Positions 39,002 through 49,209 of a stretch of 64,000 nt of DNA are shown piece by piece; the stretch's first letter is position 1; each line of letters opens with the position of its first letter. A program made the position numbers and the translations under genes. The notes under the pieces are model-generated. The model was given only the letters and a program-made list of their open reading frames with translations. It was not told the origin of the DNA and did not search any database. The DNA is from Salinimonas marina (GTDB lineage: Bacteria > Pseudomonadota > Gammaproteobacteria > Enterobacterales > Alteromonadaceae). The stretch spans positions 2,974,501 through 3,038,500 of the forward strand of contig NZ_CP064795.1 of NCBI RefSeq assembly GCF_015644725.1, in the 5' to 3' direction.

Positions 39002-40203
39002 ATGCCAATTTGTACCAGGCGCCCGGCTTTGGGAGTGAAGACTCCTTGCCCTATAAAAATTGCTGTAGTGGCAACGTTTGTATCTACCACGGCGGTTGCT
39101 CAAACGCACCCCGATACCTCTTTTGGCGTAGCCTTCAATACCGCCTACAATGACAATATTCAGCGTCAGTCTGACGAGCAGGCAGTAAGCGATGTGTTTG
39201 CAGCTGCCAGCCCTTATGCGCGTTTAGCAGGGGCTATGGCATAAGTCGGTTTATGGTCTCTTACGATGGCCATTATCGTGCGTACAAAGAGTATTCGAAG
39301 CTGGATTTCGTACTACATGACTTTGCCGCAGGGGCACGCTTTGATCACACCGCCCGCTTTACTACCTCGTTTAACGTACATTATGCAGACCAGATTGAGT
39401 TACCCGGCGATACCAATGCCATCGCGGTCGCCCGTGATAAATATATTGAATTAAGCAACAAACGGCTTAATGTTGCCGGTATTTATGGCACCGACAAAAG
39501 CATCGGCCAGCTAAAGGTGGAAGTAGCCACCGGTGAATATGATTTTAACCTTGCTGAGCAAGCTTATCGGGACAACACCTACAACCAGGCCACCACCACC
39601 TTCTTTTATCGTTTAGCGCCTAAAACCCGGGCATTTGTTGAAGCCGGCTATGCGGACTATGACCACCAACAGTTGGCTCAGCGCCCAGTGCAGAGTAATG
39701 AGGTCAGAACATTACGCGGCGGCCTGGAATGGAAAGTGACCGGTAAAACCACCGGCTCGTTTCAGCTGGGTTACCAGGAACGTGACTATGATGCGGCGGT
39801 GTTTTCGGATTTAAGCGGGTTAAGCTATAAGCTGGATATGGAGTGGCTGCCCAATACCTATACCAAGGTAGTTATTGGCAGTAAAAGGGTCACCCAGGAG
39901 TCTGCGATTGAAAACCGGGGCGGATATATCAACACCGATTATTTCACCCGGGTTTCTCATGACTTTTCCCACGCGATAAGTGGCAAGCTTGGTTACACGT
40001 TTGGGTTGGCGGATCTTAACTATGGCGAGGTGCAGGATTTTACCCGTCATCAAGTTGAGCTATCTGGTAGCTGGTCATGGCACCCTGCATTTAGTACTGA
40101 GCTATCCTACTTATATAACACACGTCAGTCGGACTCTGATGTGTATGAATATAAAAATAACGAAATAAGCTTCGTGTTTCGCTTTGATTACGAGCGAATT
40201 TAA
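39002..40203 (+). CDS. Outer-membrane beta-barrel EPS protein, second VpsM-like copy (one frameshift)
   Basis: Paralogue of the barrel at 2938-4161: signal peptide ending near TAVAQ, then amphipathic strands to SFVFRFDYERI. The frame breaks at a GGGG run (39230-39233) after SPYARLAG; a fifth G restores LAGGYGISRFMVSYDGHYRAY and a total of 400 residues, against 407 in the first copy. Start: ATG 39002 has GGAA 9 bases upstream, while ATG 38987 has no ribosome site, so 39002 is preferred. It leads the second barrel - export - Wzc module. It is likely functional if the shift is a sequencing error. Confidence 0.8.
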
Positions 40204-40215
40204 TAGGGAAATAAT

Positions 40216-40746
40216 ATGAAATTTACTCAAACATTGTGGGCAGGAGTGGCCTTAGTTTTGGCTGTCACCTCGACATGGGTGCAGGCGGATGAGTATAAAC
40301 TCAGTTCAGATGACAAAATTGCGGTGACGGTATTTGAAGAACCCGAGTTAAGTATAAAAGAAATTAAAATTGCGTCTGATGGCAATGTTTCCTTTCCGCT
40401 GATTGGCGAGGTTCAGGTAACCGGGTTGACCACCTCTGAAGTAGAGCAAAAACTGAAAAGTCTGCTAGCCCCCGATTATCTAAAACATCCTGAAGTCACC
40501 GTGGCCATTGTGGAATACCGTCCGTTTTATATTAACGGCGAAGTTAAAAATCCGGGCAGCTATCCTTACCGGAAGAATTTAACTCTGGAAAAAGCAGTAG
40601 CCCTGGCGGGCGGCTTTACTGAGCGCGCGAAAAAAAGCCAGGTGAACATTGCCAACAAAGAAAAGGGACGTCAGATAACCTCCCGCACCCTGGAAGAAAC
40701 CATTAAGCCTGGCGACGTTATCACCGTTGACGAAAGCTTCTTTTAA
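40216..40746 (+). CDS. Polysaccharide export protein, second VpsN-like copy
   Basis: A 176-residue periplasmic protein: signal peptide (cleavage near VQADE), poly_export domain (YKLSSDDKIAVTVFEEPELS) and an SLBB-like part (INGEVKNPGSYPYRKNLTL). It matches the protein at 2393-2938 in length and along most of its sequence, including ending in FF. It lies 12 bases after the second barrel and 35 bases before the second Wzc-like gene. Confidence 0.9.
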   Translation: MKFTQTLWAGVALVLAVTSTWVQADEYKLSSDDKIAVTVFEEPELSIKEIKIASDGNVSFPLIGEVQVTGLTTSEVEQKLKSLLAPDYLKHPEVTVAIVEYRPFYINGEVKNPGSYPYRKNLTLEKAVALAGGFTERAKKSQVNIANKEKGRQITSRTLEETIKPGDVITVDESFF

Positions 40747-40781
40747 CCTGCAGCCAGTCACCCGGACGTAAGAGATTACTC

Positions 40782-42976
40782 ATGGAAAATAATACGCAAC
40801 ACGGGACGGAACATTCCCTGGATCTAACCACGTACATAAAAACGCTAAAAAGAAACAAATGGACCATTGTGGCATTAACCCTTTTGGTTATGCTTGGGGG
40901 TGGGTATGTGGCGTTTTCTTCGACCCCGATTTATCAGGCCTCGGCGCAAATTCTGGCCGACCCTCAGCCACCCAATGCAGGTCGTGACGAACAGTACGTG
41001 GCCACCGCCATGGTATTTTTGTTTTACGAAACACAGTACGAAATTATTCAATCACGAAAGATTGCCGAAACGGTAGTCGACAAACTGAATCTGGTGGAAC
41101 AGTACAAGCAAGAACAGCAACGGTTAAGCGCCGCTGCCCCCTCTCCGTTGGCCGGTGCGGTGGCCCAGATCAAACAACTTGTTTTTCCACAAGAGCAGCC
41201 CAAAGATAAAAAACAGCTTAGTGATAGCGCCATTAAAACCCTGCTGGCAAAGAATATCCGCGCAAACTTATCGGTGTCGGGTGGCAAACAAAGCCAGATT
41301 ATTGATATCAGCTTTACCGATAAATCACCTGAACGTGCAGCGAATATCATTAATGCGGTGGCCGAAGCCTATATTCAGTTTGGCCTGACTTCGCGTCTTG
41401 AAGAGGTAAAAGACACCGAAAGCTGGTTGAGCGACCAGGCAAGTCAATTGCGCCAGACATTACAAGCGTCTGAAAACCGTTTAGCCCAGTACCGTCAGGA
41501 AAATGGCCTGGTTGACACCATGCAACAAGAACGGCTGGCCAATGCTCAGCTACAAACATTGAATAATGAGCTTATCAAAGCGCAAACCGCGTTACATGCG
41601 GCTCAGGAAGCCTGGTTACAGATTAAAGATATTCCGGCAGGCTCTGCCGACCTCTACTCCGTAAGTGCGGTGTTGCAGAATCCCACCACCAACTCTATGG
41701 TACAGGAAACCGCTAAATTCCATCAAAAAGCGAATGAATTATCTGAACGCTACGGCGAAAAGCACCCTAAGATGATTGCCGCGCGCAGCGAACTTAAAAC
41801 CGCCCAGCAAAATTTGGATGCTGCAGTATCTAAAGTGGTGGAAAATATCGGTAAGAACTACCGGCTGGCACGTCTTCAGGTAAGCAATATCCAAAATATG
41901 CTGGCCCAGCAGCGTGATGGTATTCAGTCGCTACAACAACAAAACTTTGAGTTGATTGCCCTGGAACGTGAAGTTGAAAACAACCGCAGAATTTATGAAA
42001 ACTTTCAGATTAGCCTGATGGAAACCACTGGTCGCAGCCAGTTCAGTTCATCCAATGTGCAGATTATTGATACTGCGACTATTCCAGGCAGCCCCATCAA
42101 GCCCAATAAAAAGCTGATCATAGTGATGTCAGCCATTCTGGGTGCTTTTTTGGGGTCATTGTGGCGTTCGCTAAAGACATGCTAAACAACACATTCCGCA
42201 CCACTGAACAGGCCGAAGAGCAGCTGGGGCTAACCTGTCTTGGCCTGGAACCCTTGCTGCCCAAAAATAAAAATGAAGCGCCGCCTGCCGAAAAATATTT
42301 GCGCGATACGCGCTCGGTGTTTGCTGAAAGCATTAATACGATAAGAACCGGACTGGTGTTTTCGAATATCGACAACCCACCACAAACATTGTTGGTAACT
42401 TCGGCTAACAGCGAAGAAGGTAAGTCGACCCTGGCCATCAACCTGGCCAGTGCCTACAGCCAGATTGGCAGAACCCTGATACTGGAAGTGGATTTACGCA
42501 AGCCGAGTCTGGCGAACTATCTGGGGTTGAAAGAACAGGTGGGGCTGAGCGATTTGCTCACCGGCCATTCCACTATCAGCGAGGTACTGGCCAAGCCTTA
42601 CGCGCCAAACCTGTTTGCCATTAAGGCCGGGATGGCCGCGCACAATCCGCTTGAAACCATTTCATCAGAAAAGTTTTCGCAATTGCTGACACAGCTTAAG
42701 CAGCATTTTGATCACATTCTTTTAGACTGTGCCCCGGTATTGCCGGTGAGTGATGCCGGCGCGCTTGGCTCGAAGGTAGACGGGGTAATTTTTGCAGTAC
42801 GGGCAGAAAAGACCAGTATCCGTGCTGCCAAAGAAGCCGTCACTCGTTTAAAACGGTTAAATGTGAATGTGGTGGGAAGCGTACTGACTCTGGCTGAGCC
42901 ACAAAAAATGAGCGCCTATGGCGATCACTACTACGTGGCGGAATACTATGGTAGCAAAACGCCAGAGCCTGCGTAA
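40782..42976 (+). CDS. Wzc-like co-polymerase with BY-kinase domain, second copy (one frameshift)
   Basis: Inner-membrane chain-length and export protein paralogous to 133-2352. Wzz domain with a first membrane helix near residues 28-48, coiled coil, second helix (KLIIVMSAILGAFLG) and cytoplasmic kinase domain with Walker A (EEGKST) and Walker B (HILLDCAP). Walker A' reads LILEVDLRKP, with Glu-Val where the first copy has Asp-Ala. The tail holds a tyrosine cluster (YGDHYYVAEYYGS). The break is at GGGG (42152-42155); a fifth G restores LGVIVAFAKDM and 731 residues. Without repair, membrane and kinase parts would be separate proteins, as in Gram-positive CpsC/CpsD, but the split occurs inside the second helix, so an error is likelier. 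Confidence 0.87.
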
Positions 42977-43018
42977 TATTACTGTTTAATTGCGGGCTCT
43001 GTTCGGGCCCGCCTATCA

Positions 43019-44080
43019 ATGAAAGATACCTCTATGCCTGCTCTTTCGCTGCCAGTGTGGCGTGTTATATGGTTATTGACCACCACCTGCTTTATTCTGT
43101 TGCTTACTCTGAGTCCCTATGATTTTTCATCGCAGGCGCAAACATTTTCCTGGGACTACCGCCCCACCGACGTTCGGGACAATCTATTATTGCTAGCGCC
43201 GATAGGGTTGTGTCTGGCATTTGGTTTCGGACCGGTAAAGTGGTGGGGCTGGATTGTGTACCTGGTTTGCGGATTGGGAATAAGCTCAGGTATAGAATAT
43301 GCCCAGTTGTATTTGCCTACCCGCACCAGCCAGTACTGGGATGTCATTGCCAATACTCTTAGTTTGCCATTAGGCGCGGCTATCGGGGCGGGGTTAAGAG
43401 CAGGGGTTCAACAACTGCCGACCAAACTGCGTTTTGTTATGATTGCGCCTGCTATGCTGTTACCCGTGCCTTATTTGCTTAGCTCGCTGGCGGCCATCAA
43501 CAATATCGCAATAATGTTCAGTCTGGCATTTGTTTATACCAGCACACTCGTAATTAGTTTTGCCCTGCTTGTGCAATATCACACTCTAGCTAAGACCAGT
43601 GTGGCTACGGTGATGTATTTTGCCTTATTACTTGCTGGCTGGATAATTCAGGCACCAGAGATCTATTTTGTTACATTGCTTTCCGCCGCCTTATTAATTC
43701 CCGTGCTCACCTGGTTAATAAAACGGTCAGCAGTGGCCCGGGTTTTACTGATTCTGGTTCTTCTTATAAGTCTATTTAATTCTTTGTACCTGATTATTAT
43801 TCAGTTTTACCAGGTTGCTCATTCGCCGATAGTGACTGGCGCCACCACCCTGGCGATCACCCTGATGATAATGGCAGGCATGTATGCTGCATTGGGGTTA
43901 ACGCAGCTGACCGGCGCTCGTGCCCAATTAACGGTCTGGCTTTATACGCTTACTGCAATCGCAGGCATGATGCTGGTAGTTACCAATTACGCAAGTATCA
44001 CGCTTATTCTACCGGCCTTAGCCATCAGTCTTCTACACGTGGCGAATACATCATCTTCAAAAAGGCTGCAGTATGGATGA
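43019..44080 (+). CDS. VanZ-like multi-pass membrane protein
   Basis: A 353-residue protein with about ten hydrophobic segments. The first third is VanZ-like (RPTDVRDNLLLLAPIG; GISSGIEYAQLYLPTRTSQYWDVIANTLSLPLG). VanZ-like proteins are common in EPS and exosortase-linked loci, but their role is not established. A GCGGGC / GCCCGC hairpin (42992-43012) lies between the kinase gene and this start and may occlude initiation at 43019; ATG 43034 is an alternative. Its end overlaps the next gene by 8 bases. Confidence 0.75.
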   Translation: MKDTSMPALSLPVWRVIWLLTTTCFILLLTLSPYDFSSQAQTFSWDYRPTDVRDNLLLLAPIGLCLAFGFGPVKWWGWIVYLVCGLGISSGIEYAQLYLPTRTSQYWDVIANTLSLPLGAAIGAGLRAGVQQLPTKLRFVMIAPAMLLPVPYLLSSLAAINNIAIMFSLAFVYTSTLVISFALLVQYHTLAKTSVATVMYFALLLAGWIIQAPEIYFVTLLSAALLIPVLTWLIKRSAVARVLLILVLLISLFNSLYLIIIQFYQVAHSPIVTGATTLAITLMIMAGMYAALGLTQLTGARAQLTVWLYTLTAIAGMMLVVTNYASITLILPALAISLLHVANTSSSKRLQYG

Positions 44081-45146
44081 GGTGGGTCAACAACTGGCCG
44101 GGCTGCTAGCCAAAGACTCTGGTTCACGCTTAGCTGCGCCACCCGATGAACATTTGCAAACAGCCGCGGTGCAGCACGGCGTGGCCCTATTGCTGCAGCA
44201 TCAACAAGCCGTGCCTGGTACATCTAAGGACAATCTGTGGGTAACCTATTATCGCGAACAGGTGTTATCAAGCCAGGTGCAATACAAGGCTGTGCTTACC
44301 CTATGCTCGCAGCTAAAACAACACGGCATCCGGTTTATCGTATTAAAAGGCTGGGCCCTGTCTGCCACCCTTTACAACAGAATGTATCTGCGCCCCAAAA
44401 CAGACATAGATCTGCTTATTCACCCCCAGGATAAAGCCCGTAGCCTGGCCTTATTTCAGACGAATGGGTTTCACAACCCTCGTGGCTGGCAGCCCGCCTA
44501 TATTATTGACCAGATCAGTATGTGCAAGCCGTTACTTGGTGCTATTCGACTTAATGTAGATGTACACTTTGAGCTTACTAATGACAAAGGTTTACAACCG
44601 CTATTTGAGGTTGAATCGCTGATTGAAAAAGGGGACTACATTAGCGGGTTAGGTGCTCATATCATTTGCAGACCGATGGCATTTATTCATTGCGTTATAC
44701 ATTTATTGCATCATCAGGCCAGTGGTGACTTTATCAAACTGATTTGGTATTACGATATGCATTTATTAATCAATGCCATGAGCACCACCGAAACAAAACA
44801 GTTGTACACCGAAATAGAAAAAATGCAAATAAGCAGACTGGTTGCCAAAGTAACTGCGACCCTGGTGAACTTGTTTCCCAGTCAGGCGGCTGACGCACTA
44901 TTGGAAGCAGCTCGGCAGCTACCCGCCAGGTCCGAGTTTGATTATCTGCTGGCTGAACCCTCACTCAATGCCGCAACCTTCAGACAACTACGATACACGC
45001 GGGGTTGGGCTGCAAAACTAGGGGTGGCGAAAGAGGGATTGTTTCCGCCGAGGGCAGAAATAGAAAAAAAATATGGCCAGTCAGACTGGCCATTAGTGAT
45101 GCTGTACATCAGAAGAATTATCACCGGGATCAAAAAGCGGCTTTAA
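44073..45146 (+). CDS. Nucleotidyltransferase-family protein of EPS loci
   Basis: A 357-residue soluble protein with the nucleotidyltransferase-like core FIVLKGWALSATLYNRMYLRPKTDIDLLIH, where the Asp-x-Asp metal pair is visible, as in the NTP_transf_5 family. Such genes often occur in EPS loci and near PqqD/HprK-like genes of peptide or PEP-CTERM regions. Their substrate is unknown. The gene overlaps the VanZ-like gene by 8 bases and ends 1 base from the convergent glycosyltransferase. Confidence 0.72.
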   Translation: MDEVGQQLAGLLAKDSGSRLAAPPDEHLQTAAVQHGVALLLQHQQAVPGTSKDNLWVTYYREQVLSSQVQYKAVLTLCSQLKQHGIRFIVLKGWALSATLYNRMYLRPKTDIDLLIHPQDKARSLALFQTNGFHNPRGWQPAYIIDQISMCKPLLGAIRLNVDVHFELTNDKGLQPLFEVESLIEKGDYISGLGAHIICRPMAFIHCVIHLLHHQASGDFIKLIWYYDMHLLINAMSTTETKQLYTEIEKMQISRLVAKVTATLVNLFPSQAADALLEAARQLPARSEFDYLLAEPSLNAATFRQLRYTRGWAAKLGVAKEGLFPPRAEIEKKYGQSDWPLVMLYIRRIITGIKKRL

Positions 45147-45147
45147 G

Positions 45148-46472
45148 CTAGGGCAGCTTATTTAACACTTCATCCTTATCGTCTTCCAGTAAGGCTAACG
45201 GATCCAGTTTCGATTTCTTGGTATCGGTTTTTATAGGCTGGTTTATACCGAGTTTCAAGCGAAGCTCAGTTATAAATCTGCTTAACACTGTATCTTGTTG
45301 TAAATGTTTTTCGGCATACAATCGCGCCACTTGATTGTGGCCCGTGCGTTCAACGGCCAGTTCCTCGTTGATGGCGGCGGTTAAGGCATGGCTACTTTCC
45401 GGCTCTATCAGGTTATAGATGCCATTAAACTTTTCACACAGCTTACCCAGTTCGGTTTCGGGTTCAGCTGTAATAATCGCATCACCGCCAGCCGCAAGTA
45501 TGTTGGTTAGCTTTGAAGGTAACACCACATCTGCCGCGCCCCTTTTTTGCACCACCAGATGAATATCCGCTGTAGCCAGCATGGCCGGAACATCTTCCCA
45601 CTCCTGAAGCGGCAGAAAAAACACATTGGTCAACTGATACTGTTGGGCCAGTGACTTAAGCGTTTCAACATAGGCTCCGGCGCCGACCATGACAAATTTA
45701 ACATCTGTCTGTTGTGTAAATGTTCTGGCTGACTCCAGAATGATTTCGAGGCCCTGTTTGTGGCCCATATTACCGGCATAGAGAACCAGTTTGTCCTGCT
45801 CAGAAAAACCATGATTTTTACGAAATATCTGGCCCGGGGTGTCTGGGGTAACAAAGTCGGTATTGGTCCAGTTTGGGAAAAATAAAAGCTTTTCCTCACC
45901 CACACCTTTGTGCCGGGCCAGTTCAAGCATGCTATAGGATATACTCGAGACCATATCAAAGCGCTTCAGGTACCAGCGTTCGACTTTTTTCAAAGAGCGG
46001 GTAAAGAAGTTATTGTTAGCCAGGCCTAAGCCTAGCATTGCATCCAGCTCATAATCCTGAATATGCATCACCGCCTTGGTACCGGTCAGCTTGCAAAACA
46101 GCAGAGTTAGCGGCGCGCAAAAAAACGTGGGCTGAACTAAAAAAACCACATCGTATTTTTGTTTACATAAAGAAAACAGCCTGACACCAGAACTGATAGC
46201 AAAAGAAAAAAGGTGTAATAGGCGCTTGGCGGTAGTGACAGTTTTTGGGATGTACAAAGGGCAACGATGTATTGTTGCTCCGTCTATTTGCTCTGTACGA
46301 TACCTGGCACTGGAATACCCTTCACCTGCTTGCCATTCAGGGTAATACGGGGGGCACACAGTACCGATACATCCACACCTTTTTGCACCAGAGTTTGCGC
46401 CATGTCACCATTGTATTTACCAATGCCGGTCCGTTCCGGGTAATGGTTCAGCGAGTACATTAGAATCTTCAT
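45148..46472 (-). CDS. WcaI-like glycosyltransferase, GT4 (one frameshift)
   Basis: A cytoplasmic GT-B transferase for the EPS repeat unit, resembling colanic-acid WcaI (KILMYSLNHYPERTGIGKYNGDMAQ; APPYYPEWQAGEGYSSARYRTEQ). The donor-site part contains VLYAGNMGHKQGLEIILE and FLPLQEWEDVPAMLATADIHLV. The frame breaks in a C6 run on the coding strand (46349-46354); a seventh C restores LCAPPYYPEWQAGEGY and 441 residues. Last gene of the ten-gene EPS operon; its start overlaps the acetyltransferase by about 56 bases. Base composition is like the chromosome, unlike the AT-rich genes upstream of it. Confidence 0.85.
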
Positions 46473-47013
46473 CATCCATCCTTGGCTTTATCGGTTTAGC
46501 TGGATAACCTACACAAATCATATTTGCAGGCATATCTTCAAATACTGAGCTTCGTGCCCCTACTACTGCACCTTCATTTACGACCACTCCTGGAGCAACA
46601 AATACGTCTGTTGCAATCCAGGCTTTGTCTTTCACAACAATTTTTTCTGCATGTATATCAAACGCTTCAGATTTGTAATCATGAGAGCCTGTACATAGAT
46701 ACGACCTTTGAGATACAACCGCGTTAGAGCCTATTTCTATAGGACCTAAATTGTATAAAACAACATCATCACCAACCCAAGAAAAATCACCTATAGTAAG
46801 ATTCCAAGGGTAAGTAATTGTAGCAGAGGGTCGAATAATTACATTTTTCCCTATTTTAGCTCCAAATAGACGAAGCAGGAACCGACGCCAGCTATATGCA
46901 AATTGCGGGGAAGGTCGAAACAGAAAGGTCTGGACAAACCACCATATCTGAACAAACAAAGCTGTTCGACACCTAAATCCTTCTGGTAATTTAAAATTAT
47001 CTAGCCTTTGCAT
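46417..47013 (-). CDS. WcaF-like hexapeptide-repeat acetyltransferase
   Basis: A 198-residue left-handed beta-helix acetyltransferase resembling colanic-acid WcaF. Hexapeptide repeats run through GAKIGKNVIIRPSATITYP and IGSNAVVSQRSYLCTGSHDY, with the likely catalytic histidine in TGSHD, and the domain closes with CVGYPAKPIKPR. It probably adds O-acetyl groups to a repeat-unit sugar. The C-terminal 20 residues overlap the start of the next gene and do not look conserved, so the true stop may differ. It overlaps the preceding glycosyltransferase by 17 bases. Confidence 0.83.
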   Translation of the reverse strand: MQRLDNFKLPEGFRCRTALFVQIWWFVQTFLFRPSPQFAYSWRRFLLRLFGAKIGKNVIIRPSATITYPWNLTIGDFSWVGDDVVLYNLGPIEIGSNAVVSQRSYLCTGSHDYKSEAFDIHAEKIVVKDKAWIATDVFVAPGVVVNEGAVVGARSSVFEDMPANMICVGYPAKPIKPRMDDEDSNVLAEPLPGTDRHW

Positions 47014-48106
47014 TACTCATCTCTATAGATTCAATCAAAATTTGGAACGCATGATCAGCAGCTAATTTTTCAATCGCAAAACGACTTTTAATACGTGCCG
47101 GCCATTGATTTTTTTCGTAAGATGAATAAAAATCTCTATAAGTAATTAAAAATTCATCAAAACATCCATAATTTACGACATAACCTGAAAACCTTTTGAT
47201 TACACTTTGCATAACGCCCTTAGGTGTACCAATTAGTAAGCACCCCTCGCGAGCGGCTTCATAAAGCACTAGTGGCTCAGCTTCGTTTTTATAATTTGAA
47301 GGAAAATAAAAGACATCGATTTTTTCGAAAAACGATATCTTATCTTCGCCATAAATAGCACCTTCATATGAAATCCAATCAATAAGAGATATTGAATCTA
47401 GAGTAGCCTTTTTTGTTACTTCATCTACAAAGCCACCAGCAAGATAAAGCTCGACCTCGTAGCCAAGTTCTCTCAGCCTCTTAACATGATTGACAACTAC
47501 ATCAACTCCTTTTTCGAGACAAAGGTTCGCTAAATGGCCAAACCTTATTGGACCAATTTTTTTTGCCGAACAAGAAAGTTCCAATTTATCAAAAAAGGCT
47601 AAATTGGAAACCACGATAAAATTCTCACTATCAACACCGTACATATCCACGATCTTAGACTTCATCTCATCACCTAGTACGACATGAATTACATCTTCTC
47701 CAGCAACCTTGAGAACTAATCTAAAAATATTGCTTTCTCGGTTTAGATATGCAAATGAATGATGATGAAGGTAAACTTTAAATCTAAAGGCTCTTAAAAA
47801 AAACATAAATAAAATATCATAAAGCTGCCCTATACCACCGTTTAAAGAACGATAGCAAACTTTACTTTGTTCTAGTGAAGATATTGTATAATATAAAAGC
47901 TGTAAAAAAGAGATAATAAAACGAAAAGCTTTGAGGATGGCCCAGAATTTAGAGCCATAAAAACGGGAAAAAAGGGACGGGCTTGTATTAATGCAACGAA
48001 AATTGGAAAATTTCTCACAAAAACGCGCTTGAACCTTTTGATTAATACTAGACATACCGTGTAGTGGTTCAGGTAAATCGCACAATAAAATGACCACTAG
48101 TGACAA
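46997..48106 (-). CDS. Glycosyltransferase, GT4-like
   Basis: A 369-residue GT-B glycosyltransferase. The C-terminal domain has RFGHLANLCLEKGVDVVV (entry to the nucleotide-sugar fold) and the E-x7-E-like stretch NEAEPLVLYEAAREGC. The N-terminus is poorly conserved, as usual for acceptor domains. The gene is AT-rich and overlaps both neighbours (17 and 10 bases) in the EPS operon. Donor sugar cannot be predicted. Confidence 0.8.
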   Translation of the reverse strand: MSLVVILLCDLPEPLHGMSSINQKVQARFCEKFSNFRCINTSPSLFSRFYGSKFWAILKAFRFIISFLQLLYYTISSLEQSKVCYRSLNGGIGQLYDILFMFFLRAFRFKVYLHHHSFAYLNRESNIFRLVLKVAGEDVIHVVLGDEMKSKIVDMYGVDSENFIVVSNLAFFDKLELSCSAKKIGPIRFGHLANLCLEKGVDVVVNHVKRLRELGYEVELYLAGGFVDEVTKKATLDSISLIDWISYEGAIYGEDKISFFEKIDVFYFPSNYKNEAEPLVLYEAAREGCLLIGTPKGVMQSVIKRFSGYVVNYGCFDEFLITYRDFYSSYEKNQWPARIKSRFAIEKLAADHAFQILIESIEMSNAKAR

Positions 48107-49209
48107 TCCTCGTTAATGTTTTTTAATAGTTCTTTTAATTGAATCGCATAGTCAGACCACGTTGGTATATCGTGACAGTCTCGAGAAAATCTACCAGAAA
48201 TAATTTTTTGCAAAGATGTCTCGAAGCCGTTGGAACTAAGAGGATCGTAAACAACTCCACCGCCGTAACGTGAGATAATATCAGAAGCTCCAGCGAATTT
48301 AGAGACTATGACTGGCACTCCCATTTGTATAGATTCCATGGCAACCATACCAAAACCGTCCTCGATAGAAGGTAAAACGGATATATCAGATGACGAAATA
48401 AAATCCAAAACAACGCTATGTGAAAGACTACCATGATAAGTAAAATCGACGCCGATTGATGACAGAACATCCATATACTGCTTATCCGCCAGGCCTATAA
48501 AGTGAAGATCTAAGTCTAAATTTAACGAAAGTTTCTGTATGGACTTTAGTAAATAATAGTGACCTTTACGAGGGAAAACTTGACCCACAACAACTATTTT
48601 AAGCTTACTTCCAGTAGGAATGGCTACTGAACTAGTATTAGAAAAAGATACGCCATAAGGTATTAAAAATATTTTATTTTTATCGAAGCCATGTTTTATA
48701 TAACTCTCTTTTACACACATGGAGGGTGCTAAAATATAGTCAACATTTTGAATTTCTCGTAACTTGTTGCGATAAACTGTTTCGGACCAGAAAAAATCAA
48801 TTCCATGAAAAAGCTTATCTTCATTAAGCAATTTAAGCATTTCAGTAGGATGAATATTTACAGCTTCACCAACAACGTGCCCATGCAGAGCCAGGCGCTT
48901 TATAAGACTATTGGAATTTCCCTGCATCAATACTAAGTTAACTTTGCACGGAGAAATAAACCTAGTCGATAACGACCATAACATATCGAAAAAAAATATT
49001 TTTCTGTAACAATATTTAGCACCGAAGATTTTTATGAAGAATTGAAGAAAGTTTTCTCTCAGAAATAAATTGGTTTCTTTACCAGACCCATCCAAAAAAT
49101 TAGAATTTATTTTATGGGAGTAGATGAACTTTTTTAAATTATCATCTTCCGAAAAATACTCAATATAATACTTATAATGGAAAATGCCAGGAACGATAAT
49201 ATTAAACAT
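48097..49209 (-). CDS. Glycosyltransferase, GT4
   Basis: A 370-residue GT-B glycosyltransferase with the GT4 core VVVGQVFPRKGHYYLLKSIQKL and the donor-binding stretch LPSIEDGFGMVAMESIQMGVPVIVS (E-x7-E motif). AT-rich, overlapping wzy by 8 bases upstream and the next transferase by 10 bases downstream. Acts on the inner face of the membrane during repeat-unit assembly. Sugar and linkage unknown. Confidence 0.86.
   Translation of the reverse strand: MFNIIVPGIFHYKYYIEYFSEDDNLKKFIYSHKINSNFLDGSGKETNLFLRENFLQFFIKIFGAKYCYRKIFFFDMLWSLSTRFISPCKVNLVLMQGNSNSLIKRLALHGHVVGEAVNIHPTEMLKLLNEDKLFHGIDFFWSETVYRNKLREIQNVDYILAPSMCVKESYIKHGFDKNKIFLIPYGVSFSNTSSVAIPTGSKLKIVVVGQVFPRKGHYYLLKSIQKLSLNLDLDLHFIGLADKQYMDVLSSIGVDFTYHGSLSHSVVLDFISSSDISVLPSIEDGFGMVAMESIQMGVPVIVSKFAGASDIISRYGGGVVYDPLSSNGFETSLQKIISGRFSRDCHDIPTWSDYAIQLKELLKNINEDCH

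Noticed and set aside
39253..40203. A separate gene starting at the internal ATG 39253
   Set aside because: It lacks a signal peptide and continues the barrel from the 5' frame; it is the rear part of one frameshifted gene.
42161..42976. A stand-alone CpsD-type tyrosine kinase separate from a Wzz protein
   Set aside because: The break falls in the second membrane helix at a G run and one base restores a single Wzc-type protein like the first copy.
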